NCBI GenBank assembly: GCA_035048495.1 | Contig: CM068553.1 | Span: 7,185,259-7,249,258 of the forward strand | Direction: 5' to 3' | DNA length: 64,000 nt | Origin: Euptelea pleiosperma | Taxonomy: Eukaryota; Streptophyta; Magnoliopsida; Ranunculales; Eupteleaceae | Shown here: positions 1-10,482 of the stretch, one piece after another | How positions within the stretch are numbered: position 1 is the first letter of the stretch | Layout: every line of letters starts with the position of its first letter | Program-made: the position numbers and the translations under genes | The notes under the pieces: generated by a model | The model's input: only the letters and a program-made list of their open reading frames with translations | What the model was told of the DNA's origin: nothing | Database searches by the model: none

Positions 1-187
1 AGGATTCTCTAGAGCATTTTTTCCTTTCGCCATCATGTGGGCCTTATGGAAAGAAAGAAATTCGAGGATCTTTCAAGGGAAAGAGACGGGGGTTCATGAG
101 GTGGTCTTGTTAGTAAAAGCCTCACTATATCTCTGGACCTCATTTCTTCTTGAGTTAAGGGGCCTTTCTCTTCCTCAAGGGAGTTAG
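1..187 (+). mobile_element. LINE (non-LTR retrotransposon) ORF2 C-terminal tail, cut by the window edge
   Basis: Frame 2 is open from the first base to a stop at 185-187. It reads as the extreme C-terminus of a plant L1-type LINE polyprotein: the pattern FAIMWALWKERNSRIFQG matches the typical W-x-x-W-x-ERN-x-RIF segment after the reverse-transcriptase zinc knuckle. An A-rich stretch follows at about 251-270, as expected at a LINE 3' end. It lies on the plus strand, inside intron 4 of the minus-strand RRP36-like gene. The rest of the element is outside the window, so its completeness is unknown. Confidence 0.75.
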
Positions 188-309
188 GTCTACAGTGTAT
201 GCTCTAATTTCAAGGGATTTCCCTACTAAGAAGATTTATCTTTACGTATCAAAAAATAGATAAATAAACAAAATACCAATAAGCACATCACAAACAGAGA
301 GGGACTCAC

Positions 310-1392
310 CCATCTGTATCAAGAGTTCCGCATAAAGATTCAAACCGTGGGTCACGTATCACCTGAATATAGAAAATATACCATATTAAAGGGAAATATC
401 AACGGATCAAAATTTTTAGTACCAAAATGTAAAATCAACATCTGAATATAGAAAATATATCATATTAGCAGGAAAAGTCAACAGATCGAAATTTTGAGTT
501 GTACCAAAATGCAAAATCAACATGAGAATACGTGAGGATTATATGTTGTCAGAAAATAAAATTGCTCTTGAAGTACCATTCTGAAGATCAGCAAATAGAA
601 GGCATGCATCAACAAGGAGAAACTATATGAAAACATCTATCTAGAATAGGAGACTAATTAAATGAATAGAGATGCAAGTGTAAAGCCACATAGAATAAAC
701 ATGAAAACCTGTTCTCCAAAATTTAGCTCTTATTCATGCCAATCCTTTTGATGTAATTGTGTTTTCCCAAAAAATGGTGTAAATTGATCTCTTTCAGCGT
801 GAGGGCACTTCAGAACCAAGTTATTATCAATTGGCAATAAGTTATGAGCTCCACATTATTGAGCATCAATCATTCTCCTGAATATTCCAGTAATGTAATT
901 GAATATAAAACATACAAATATACTGAAAATTATACTCACGTTTTTAGGTGCTTGAATGACTTCCCTAAACCTGCCCACGGGCTTCTTGCTGCTGATCTCC
1001 ATCGGCCTTCATCATAGATTCCATGATTAAACAACAACCCATAAATTAGAGAAAGATAGAAAACTTTTGAAATTGCAGGAAAAAATACCTGTTTTTGTTT
1101 GCCCGCGCGACCTTCTTCACTACATTGGACTTTTGATATGACAAATGAAAACCATTAGAGCGTGCCTTCTGAAGCTCCTCGAATGAGACATCAGCAAGCT
1201 CGCGCTCTAGCTCCTCCTCCTACCAGAAATGATTCTCATTAATCTTAAAAGAACAGGCTCTGGTGGAAACACATATAAGCTAAAGTTGTTTATGTTACCA
1301 ACCTCTTCTGAGGAGGATTCATATTCATTGCTCTCGTCGAGCTTGCTTTTACTTGAAGTAGCGATAGTCATGCCAGATTTCTTTATTTCCAT
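310..1392 (-). CDS. RRP36: RRP36-like rRNA-processing protein, first four exons (3' part outside window)
   Basis: Nucleolar ribosome-biogenesis factor; in yeast Rrp36 acts in early 18S pre-rRNA cleavage. Exons on the minus strand are 1392-1303, 1219-1089, 1006-940 and 362-310, all with GT..AG introns. The joined product starts MEIKKSGMTIATSSKSKLDE, continues through an acidic run (residues 21-36), then LADVSFEELQKARSNG, NRPMEISSKKPVGRFREV and VIRDPRFESLCGTLD. These blocks match the plant RRP36 family in order; the SSKKPV-RFREV and RDPRFESL segments are its hallmark. The start is the first ATG at 1392; upstream in-frame codons have no ATG. The open phase after 310 shows that more exons lie left of the window. 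Intron 4 carries a LINE tail. Nearest neighbour is LPCAT at 10483, head to head. Confidence 0.88.
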
Positions 1393-3246
1393 CCTCAAAC
1401 AGCAATGAACCCTAGAATTCAAACACTAGGTCAAGAAAGTGATTTAAACTTAACTAGTACAGAAGCACAAAGGATGCTTGTACTATCACTTTCTGCAATA
1501 TAGATAATAACATCGAAAAAGAAAAGAATTCTATGATTGTGATTGAGACAAAACTCTTGCTTGCCATTATAGCATTCCCACCCAACCTACACATAGTTTG
1601 CCCGGCTCACAATTTGCCACTTTTTTTTGTGAAATTAATAGAGATAGCCTGATTTGTATAAATAATTTAGCGAACTTGCTTACTACGATCAGAGGTACAG
1701 AACCATGCTGTGTTTGGTTCGCTGGAAGTGGTTTTCCAGGAAGTGGGTTTTCCAGGAAGTGCCACTTCCTGGAATCTGTTTTATTGCTGTTTGGTTGAAG
1801 CCTGGAAAATAACAGAAAAAGTTTTGAGAAGAGACACATAGAGAAGAATATCTTCACAAAAAATCAGCTCTTAACTCAACTGCTGCATGTGGACCCCACA
1901 TCCATTAGTCATTATATTAGTAAGCATAGCGCTAGTCAACGTATCCTAGCCTATATATATATTCACAAAATAGCCTATAAATACTGTAAATTCCATATAA
2001 CCCAACTACTATAATGCGTAATGGTCATGGTCATACATCCATCTGAAATGAACTAATAATCCATTGAAAGTTCTGGCACAAGCATAAAAACCAACAATAA
2101 TTAAAGTTTGAATAAGCTCATTCTATCAACAAATTCCATGCCCAAAAAATGGCCAGCACTAAGGCAAGTTAGAAAGGACCTAATGTTATGAGAGATCGAA
2201 GAAAATGGCCAGTACGAAGTGAATTCATTAGATTGGTTGGGAATTTAACCCAGCTATCTAAAACATCAGATCTATCCTCCCCTTCTAATGTCATGATAAT
2301 CCTATACTAAGGTGGTACCTAAACACAACTCTTAGTGGAACCAGCACTTGGGTGATTCACCAATTAGTAAATCCTTTCCATCTGTAAGAACAATATAAAG
2401 TGTTCAGAAAATCAGGTGAGACAAATGCAATCAAATAGCATCAGCAAAATCAATGGTTTTGATCAATCAATCAAGGGAGCCAAGTCCAAATCACCACTCC
2501 AAATCAATGGAGACAGTCTGATCATTCACAAGAACCAACATGAGCTACATCCAGAAACAAAATGGAACAAAATCACCAGTTTCTCTGACCACCACTTATA
2601 AAAAAAAAGCTTTTGTCCACCAAAAACACCATTCTACCCTGCCCCTTTGCCACACCACAACTCGGCCAAACTTCATTCATTCAAAAACCTTTTTTTTTAT
2701 ATTGTAGAGTTCTTGCCATGAAAGCTAATCTAGATGCATTTGAGTGGCTAAGAACATGGAATTTATTAATGTTAACATCATCATGGCTCTGCATTTTCTT
2801 TGGTATTCTCCATTCCTCAACATACTTAAAGGTGGACTAAATGGCCCCTCGTCCTCATTTTTCACTTTCATTAAGAGCTAAAAAAAAGAGTTGATGGTAA
2901 TCTACCATTCCCACTTTGTAAAAAAAAAAAAAATAGTCGTTGGAAAGATTATATCACCTTGCATCCCTTTGGGGAGGTTTCTTTAACAAATCTTTGATCA
3001 ATATACTAATTAAAAAAACAAAAAAGGGAGATCTGGAAATTACCCACCGACTTGCTTTGTCTAGTTTGGCTCATCCATAACAAAAGGGGATATTTTTCGG
3101 ATGATTGTAGAGGTAATTGATAATCTATCTGAAATTTCCTAAAGTACAAGACCCTTCAACAACCTCGGAATCAAACCCTCCACGGTGATCAGAAATTTAG
3201 AAACCCAATTAAATTCTGTGAAATCCCACCAAGAATATCCATCTAG
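1393..3246. other. Upstream region of RRP36-like gene, no gene seen
   Basis: AT-rich sequence without a credible coding exon; the short open frames here lack codon structure or family resemblance. A small inverted motif built on GTTTTCCAGGAAGTG and its complement lies at about 1715-1775, flanked by TGTTTGGTT on both sides, and may be a degraded transposon end. Promoter elements of the RRP36-like gene should lie just right of 1392, but I see no unambiguous TATA box. Confidence 0.5.
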
Positions 3247-3357
3247 ATGGTTCCCAAACCTCCCCAAAAAAGAGCGGTATGCTGGAATGACTTTCTCTGA
3301 TATAGATATCAGAAGCTCTTCCCGAAGTCGAGGATCTGGAACTATATCCACTAAAAC
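3247..3357 (-). pseudogene. EXO70 exocyst subunit C-terminal fragment
   Basis: A 37-codon stretch on the minus strand reads VPDPRLREELLISISEKV then IPAYRSFLGRFGNHLD, the well-conserved block near the C-terminus of plant EXO70 exocyst proteins. The block normally leads into a KYIKYTPEDLE-like segment, but here the reading continues into unrelated sequence (YSWWDFTEFNWV). No other EXO70 region is visible within 1 kb on either side. It is therefore a gene scrap, possibly captured by a transposon or left from a deleted copy. The frame stays open around it (3139-3408), which may be chance. Confidence 0.7.
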
Positions 3358-4440
3358 TTGATTTGAAAAACCACAAAAATAACTTGATTTGATTTGAATT
3401 ACAGACATATCTAAGTTTTTGTAGCTTTGCTGTGAATGATTCTATATCAGCTGAAACATACGGCTTGCAAATCTCTCTCAGAGATGGGAGTTGGATCTCA
3501 GTCCCGACTCCCACCTGATGAGAACTCATTCTTCATCCATTTTGGTGACTCCTTAGGGCTCGAGCACTTCACCATCGACTCCGATTTGGGTAAGAAAATC
3601 GGCGATGGAGAACTTGATCACCGGCGAGTGATGGAGAGATGATTATAGAAGGGGGAGAGAGAGAGAGAGAGCAAGAGAAAGAGGAGATAGGAGAGAGAAG
3701 TACCAGTGAAGGACCGTGAGAGAACGCGATGAAGTTCTATAATTTCTGAACAGAACACCCTGAGTTTAACCCGATGGTTAGAGAAGTATGGGAAATCCCA
3801 TTGGTTAAAAATTTGATGTCTAAAGTCTAAACTTACATGCAAGTTGAAATCTCAAAATGAAACTAAAGGAGTGGAGAAAAAAAAAAACAGATTTTTGATC
3901 TAGATTTGAGAAATCCTTCATCCAATATGGGTGATAAAAAAACTCTGCATTTGTTCTCAATTCTCTTAAAGCTAGTAGTTCAAGGAACTGTTAACAACTT
4001 CTAGCAGCTCCTTGGGACTGATCACACCTCAGTTTTCCTTTGCAACAGTCTTCAATAGTTAGAAGGAATCAAAACTCTTTGCCACGAAGACGGCTTGTAA
4101 CTAGTCAAAGAGATTTCAGATGGGGAGATTAAAGAAACAACAGCATACCCGCAGATTCGTTCTCACAATCCATCTTCACGCAAGCTAAAACCCCTAAAAA
4201 ATCATTCTCTACTATCCAATACCCTGAAATGAGAACTCATGGAGAAAACAAAAACCTTCACCGGACGATCACGAACCTCAATGGAGTAAAAAGTAGAGAG
4301 AGGGTTAGTTTACTCACCGGACGATCGAGAACCTTCGCCTTCACCGTTAACCTCACCGGACGATCAAGAACGTTCACCTTCACCGTTCCGTAGGGTTTTG
4401 GGGATAGGGAGACAGACTCATTTTTTTAAGAGAAGTGTCC
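3358..4440. other. Non-genic stretch with a GA microsatellite and short direct repeats
   Basis: No coding exon is recognisable. A (GA)n run occupies about 3655-3672. Between about 4255 and 4395 the unit CTCACCGGACGATC plus AAGAACCTTCACC-like sequence occurs three times, spaced about 40-60 bp, suggesting small tandem duplication. A pyrimidine/purine-biased leader-like area at 3600-3720 could be an old 5' UTR, but nothing downstream supports a gene. Confidence 0.45.
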
Positions 4441-4892
4441 AGAGAGGAGGAGTAAAACACTAATGTTTTCATACCTGGACCGGTCATCAACCCGGTCAAG
4501 GGACCGGTTCACTGGGTCACTGGTTCAACCGCTGGGTCATCGGTTCAACCAGTAAATCAAAAAAATGATTTTTAAATAGTAGTAATAAACTATTCGGAAA
4601 ATTTCTTTAACAAAAAAAAAATATATATATATTTACAAAAAACAAAAAATAATTTCTGATATTTAAAAAAAAAGCTTTAATATATTTAAATAATAATAAT
4701 AAACTATTCTGGGATTGATGGACAAATGCCCTTTGAAAGGGCGTTTTCCTCTGCAGATGCCTGACAGGGCGTTTGGATATGTCTGGATGAAAAGCCCTTC
4801 CAAAATACTCTTCCCTCTCATACGTCCCTATCCTCCCTCTCCCCTCTCTGGTCCGTACCCTTTTTTGCGCGGTGTACTTGCGTGGGCCCTTC

Positions 4893-5315
4893 AAACCATG
4901 GTTTTAAAAACGGCCGTTTAAACGGTAACGCCCCAAGCCTGTTTCTATTTAAACCGTTTAAACCCGTTTTACCGGTTTTGAAAAAAACGGCCGTTAAAAT
5001 CGTTTAAACAGCCGTTTAATTTCAAAAAAATTTGTAAAAAAAAGTCCGTTAAAACCGTTTAATTCCATTAAAATCTGTTTAATTTCCGTTAAAATCCGTT
5101 AAATTCTATTTTTTTTTTTAATTTTCAAATTTGAATTTCAGCCCCACTTTTTCCGTTTTTTTCCGTTAAAATTGTTAAAACTGTTAAAATCTGTTTAATT
5201 CCATTTTTTCCCATTTTTTTTCTATTTTTGCCCCTGACCGTTTCAATCCATTTTAACGGTAACGCCCCCACTCCGTTTAACAGTTAAAACGGCCTCCTTT
5301 AAACCTTGCTTCAAA
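4893..5315. mobile_element. TTTAAACC-ended non-autonomous element (family X)
   Basis: Begins near GGTTTTAAAAACGGCC and ends near CCTCCTTTAAACC, with many inverted and direct copies of the words CCGTTTAAA, CGTTAAAA and ACGGTAACGCCCC. The same architecture recurs at 25334-25861, 26048-26342, 32286-32590 and 42895-43203, with shorter pieces at 31725-31935, 42255-42365 and 46725-46800. It has no coding capacity. The class is unclear because no convincing target duplication was found. Confidence 0.65.
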
Positions 5316-5356
5316 CTTCTCAAGGAACAAACGTATTTTTTATTTTTTTTAAATTC

Positions 5357-5692
5357 TGTCGTGATGTAAGAAGGTATACCTGAGATCTTTTTTTGTTACA
5401 CACCGCATGGATGTTTAGACCATCCCTTAGTAGACATTAGTACGAAAAATCAGCTTATTTGTCTATATTTAGCAGTTGATTTTAGTACTCAAAAAATTGG
5501 TTGAAATCAACGGCCATAAGAACAGCTTAAAAAGCATTATAATCTAATGGTTAGAGATTACCAATCAGGGTGATTTTTGCTGTGTATTTACCAAAGGGTG
5601 GGATAAACATCCATGCGGCCTGTGGGCCTAGATGACAGCGGTAAGTAACAAAAAAAATTTCAACCATACCTTGTTACATCTTTTCCATTTTA
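5357..5692. mobile_element. Foldback element, family B (TGTAACAAGG ends)
   Basis: Both ends are inverted copies: GATGTAAGAAGGTATACC on the left and GGTAT..CTTGTTACATC on the right, each followed inward by a TTTGTTAC box and by ATGGATGTTTAG or its complement AAACATCCAT. Related copies lie at 54327-54697, 61355-61680 and 63880 to the window end. No open frame of note. Confidence 0.6.
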
Positions 5693-5699
5693 TTTTCCT

Positions 5700-6012
5700 T
5701 TGTTACCAATCAAGCCACGTGGCACACTATTATAGGGCGCTAATGGTATGGATGTTTTACCAGTCCCTTGGTGGTGGACCTGCAAACCAAAAATTAGCCT
5801 GATTGGTGATTTACAACCTTTGGATCTTTGCACCCCAATAACGCTCTTTAATGCTTAAATTTCCTATTGTTGAAATCAACCCATGAAACTATCTTCAAAC
5901 CAACACTTAGAAATCACAGATCAGGTTTTTTTTGGTTTGGAGGCTCACCTAGTGATTGTCCAAACATCCATACGGTCAACGCCCTAAGTGGACCTACAAA
6001 CCAAAAAGTAGT
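5700..6012. mobile_element. Foldback element remnant, family A
   Basis: Contains the family A order: AGCCACGTGGCACACT, TATGGATGTTTTACC, CAAACCAAAAATTAGCC, and the inverted AAACATCCATACGGTCA near 5962. The right arm lacks the matching GTGCCACGTGG box, so it is truncated. Confidence 0.6.
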
Positions 6013-6554
6013 ATGATTATTTATTTGACAAAGAGCAGACGCCCTATGAAATGGTGCTTAGTTTTTTTTTTTGTAAATGTCAGGAACTATTTTTTATTTT
6101 TGTAAATATATTAAAGTTTTTTTTTGTTTAAGAAATTTTTCGTAAAGTATTATCAAAAATATTAATTATTAAAAAATTAATTATTATGTTTTTCAAAGAA
6201 ACATACTGAAAAATCTTTAAAAAACTACTATTTTTATTTCAAACAAACATTTTAAAACTGAAAAATATTTAAAAAAATGATTAATCTGTTTTTCAAAGAA
6301 AATCATTAAAAAAAAGCATACTATTATTATTTTTTAAATACTTAAGAAATAACAATCATTTTTCTTCTTGTTTTGAAGAAATAAAAATAAAAAAAAAAAC
6401 CAACGGTTTGCTTGAAAAACAAGAAAAATGAACCAAAAAAAATTAAAATAAGAAAAACGAAAAAAAAAAAAAAAATCTGACTATTGCTCCATATTCCATG
6501 ACGTGAATGCTTAATTCATCTCCTTTTTTGAATAGTTGAATGAAAAACAAAGGG

Positions 6555-7045
6555 GAATTTTTTGTTTTACCCCTTTACTTTATTAATCCAATTTGCATTT
6601 CACCAAATGTTTTCAAAATATTTGCGTCTCACCCTTTGACCATGGTCAACAACGGTCAATGTCGTTAAACATAGATGGACATCCCAATATTTTTTAAATG
6701 ACTATAATGACCTTGGGTGAGACGCAAATATTTTAAAAAGTAAAGGGGCAGGTAAAAGACACTTTTTTTTTGAGGATTTTTGTTTGAGGATTGAGTTTTA
6801 AACCTTTCTTGATTTAGTTCACAATCATCGAAAAAAGGTTGAGCTCTCCTAAAATAAAAAATTAATAAAATAAAAAAACCTGAAAAAAAAAAGATTTTTG
6901 CTTGTCCCCCTTTATTGATGCAATTTGCATCGCACCCAATGTTTTTAAAATATTTGCGCCTCACTCAAGGTCATTATAGTCATTTAAAAAATATTGGAAT
7001 GTCCATCCTAAGACCGTCTATGGTCAAAGGGTGAGACGCAAATAT
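6555..7045. repeat. Two adjacent copies of an AT-rich inverted repeat (GAGACGCAAATATTTT ends)
   Basis: At 6555-6770 the sequence AAATATTTGCGTCTCACC is repeated in inverse as GGGTGAGACGCAAATATTTT. The same pair recurs at 6905-7045, with GCGCCTCACTCAAGGTCA on the left. Each pair brackets about 100 bp containing ATGACTATAATGACC-like sequence. This looks like two copies of one short foldback element in opposite orientation. The flanking AT-rich stretch (6040-6550) is low complexity and has no gene. Confidence 0.6.
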
Positions 7046-7474
7046 TTTAAAAGCATAAAAGCCCCACCCCCCCCCAAAAAAAAAAAAAATAATCAAGAGT
7101 TTGCTCAAAAGAGAAAGAAAAGGAGGAAAAAACAAAAATTATGAAGAACTCACTTGATTTTTGGCCGTTGATCTTGCTGCTCTTTACGGCTTGACCTCTT
7201 TTGAGTTGGATTTTTGTCTTGCCTTTGTTATTTCTTCTCTTGCTTCTCAATCAGTTCTCCACAGCTTTACAAATTTTAGGGTTCTTTTGTTTTTTAACTT
7301 TTTTTCCTAAACGTACAAGATGGGTAGTGGACCGTTAAAACTGGGACTGGTCAGATGGATCATCGATTGAACCGGCCAAGTCTAGCAGGTTGCATCTAAA
7401 TGAATGGCTTTTTACTAACCCATTTTTATGACCGGGTCACTGGTTCAACCGGCGGCCGGGTTTAACAACACTAC

Positions 7475-10305
7475 AAAACTTCGTTGACCTCCACAATATG
7501 CCCATGTGGCACTTTTGTGGAGGACGCTGACCGTATGGATGTTTGGCCAATCCCTAAATGGAACTACAAATCAAAAATCAACTTGATTAGTGATTTCTAA
7601 GCGTTGGATTGGAGTCATATTCATCGATTGATTTTAACCTTGGTAATTTGGGTATTGTTGTCCATTATTTGGGTAAAAGGATCCAAAGGTTTGAAATCAC
7701 TAATCAAGCTGATTTTTTGGTTTGTAGGCCTATGCAGGGATTGGTCAAACATCCATATAGTCAGTGTCCTCTAAACGTGTGCCACTTGGCTCATATTATG
7801 GGCAATTGGCCCATCCCTTACATAGTCCTGATAGTGATTTCAAACCTTCGAATTTGAATAATCCAAATAATGCTAGAAATCCATGGTTAAAAATAAGCCA
7901 TGAAAAGGACTAATCCAGCTCATTTAAATTACTAACAATGATGAATTTATATATATAGGTCCAACTAGGGATGGGCAAAACATCCATACGGTCAGTGGTC
8001 TCTAAGCACGTGCCATGTGGCTCATAATATGGTCTATCGTCAACGTATAAAACAAAAAAAATATAGTTAATTAAGTTAATGTACATACTTTATTATTACA
8101 ATAGTAATGATCACAGAGTAAACCTTCGCAGCGAAGCCGATCACAACACACATTACGAGCCATGTGGCACACTCTTAGAGAGTGCTGAGCGTATGGATGT
8201 TTGGCCATTTCCTCGGTGGACCTGCGAACCAAAAATAAACCTGATCAATGATTTCTAAGCATTGGATTGAAGTTATTTTCATGGGTTGATTTTAACAGTA
8301 GGAATTTGAGCATTATTGAGCGTTATTTGGGAGCAAATATCCAGAGGTTGTAAATCACTAATCAAGCTGATTTTTGGTTTGCAGGTCCACTGAGGGACCG
8401 GCCAAACATTCATATGGTCAGAGCCCTTTAATAGTGTGTCACACGGCTCGTATTGTTGTGTGCTGTGATTGGTGTGAGCGAAGGTTTACTCACGATCACA
8501 TGGTTCATGAGACATGGTTGTTATCACAATGCATACTGGTGTCATTTTTTCCCTGGCCAAATAATACTCAAAATCTACGGTTAAAAATAAACTATGAAAA
8601 AGACTCCAATCCAACAGATAAAAATAACTAATCAAGATGAATTTTTGTATGTAGGTCCATCTAGGGATAGGCGAAACATCTATACGGTCATCGCACGTGG
8701 TAGCCCCTAGTACATTTACCTTCACTCACACTTGTGTGTGAGCAAAGCCGATCACACACTACAATATGAGATACGTGGCACACTCGTAGAGGATGATGAC
8801 CATATGGATGTTTGGCCAGTCTCTCGTAGCATCTGCAAACCAGGGCCGACTCTACCTTCAGGCCATTAAGGCGGTCGCCTAAGCCCCTTTGTGAGGGAAG
8901 GCCCCAAGCCCAGGTCTCACTAACCACAGAGATTTTTAGCCCACCTCTTATTGGATATACAAACCAAAAATCAACCTGATTGATTATCCCTAGCCATAGA
9001 TTTTTGTACTTTTTAGGTCATGATTCGAGCCATTGCATTTAAGCATGTCGAGACAGCGCTGCTGCAAACCAAACATCATCCTGATTAGTTATGTCAGACA
9101 TTTGGATCTAGTACCCCGAATGATGGTCAATAATGCTTTAAAGTCTACGGTTAAAATCAACATATACAAATTACTGCAATCCAACGCTTAGAAATCACTA
9201 TTCAAGCTAATTTTTGGTTTACAAATCCACAGAGGGACTAGCAAAACATCCATACGGTCATCGTCCTCTAAGATTGTGCCCAGTGGCTCATATTGTGACG
9301 TGTGATCGGCTTTGCGGTTTTCTCAATCATTTTGATCAAGAATATTTTTCTTCTAAGAGGTCTCCCACACAAGTCCTCTGATTCGACTCGGTTTGAATTG
9401 ATAACATACGCACCGATATGCACAGTAGAGAGCCGGCATCATTGTAACTAAAGCTTTACCGGGACCATCTGTTCCTGAGGCTGATGACAGTGTGTATATG
9501 AGCCACGTTGCACACTCTTAGAGGATTCTAACCGTATGGATGTTTGGTCAATCCCTATCTGGACCCACGAACCAAAATCGTTCCGAGTAGTGATTTCTAG
9601 TCATTGGATTGGAATTATTTTCATGGGCTGATTTTAACGGTGGGAATTTCAGCATTATTGACCAATTTTTGGGGTACAAAGATCCAAAGGTTTGAAATCA
9701 CTAATCAAGCTAATGTTTGGCTTGTAGCTACACCTAGGGATTGGAAAAACATCCATACGGTCAGAGTCCTCCAAGAGTGTGCCACGTAGCTCATATGCGC
9801 CCTGTCATCGGCCTTGATGACAAGGCTCTGTCATCAAAGTTTTACTCCCTGAAACAATTAGTGCGGTGGTTGTAAGTTGCAACTCATTTCGTTATTTCCA
9901 AGACGCATTTAAAACGAAAAGGCTCTCAAAGTGAGGAAAAAATAGCACCGAGATTCTCAATCCACGTGTCGCAATTGCGATACGTTCGAGGGAGTAAAAC
10001 TTCGCTGAAATGATCGCCACAGAGAGAGCCACGTGGCGCACTTTTGGAGGATGTTTACCGTATGTATGTTTGGCCAATCCCTAGATGGGCCTACAAACCA
10101 AAAATCAGCCCGATTACTGATTTCTAAGCGTAGTATTGGAATCATTTTGATGGGTTGATTTTAAACGTGGGAATTTGAGCAGACCATTATTTGGATATAT
10201 TTGGGGACAAGGATCCAAAGGTTTGAAACCACTAATCAGGCTAACATCCATACAGTCAGCGTCCTCTAAAAGTGTGCCACGTAGTGGGCTGTCAGCGGAG
10301 TTTTA
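7475..10305. mobile_element. Cluster of family A foldback elements upstream of LPCAT
   Basis: At least six full or partial copies lie here: about 7475-7815, 7800-8050, 8117-8492, 8493-8845, 9180-9850 and 9985-10305. A full copy runs from a GTAAAACTT- or GTAAACCTT-type end, through GAGCCACGTGGCACACT, GTATGGATGTTTGGCC and CAACCTGATTAGTGATTT, to the inverse of each. The 8117-8492 copy shows matching outer arms AGTAAACCTTCGC and GCGAAGGTTTACT. No transposase frame is present, so all are non-autonomous. The cluster ends about 180 bp before the LPCAT start and may overlap its promoter. Confidence 0.75.
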
Positions 10306-10482
10306 CTAGTCTTCTGACTCAACCGTGCAACAACCAGAAGGGTATTATCGTAGTTTCGTTCACATAACAACAAAGCCAAATCCCAAAAATCTGCTCCTTT
10401 TTTCTTCTTCACCGTAGACTGGCGAGCTTCTCAGCTTCACACAGACGGTTCAGTGATTCAGTGAGTTCAGTCACAGCGAGCC

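Noticed and set aside
9991..10303. 9-bp target duplication for the family A copy nearest LPCAT
   Set aside because: Flanks GTTCGAGGG and AGTCTTCTG do not match, so no insertion claim is made for this copy.
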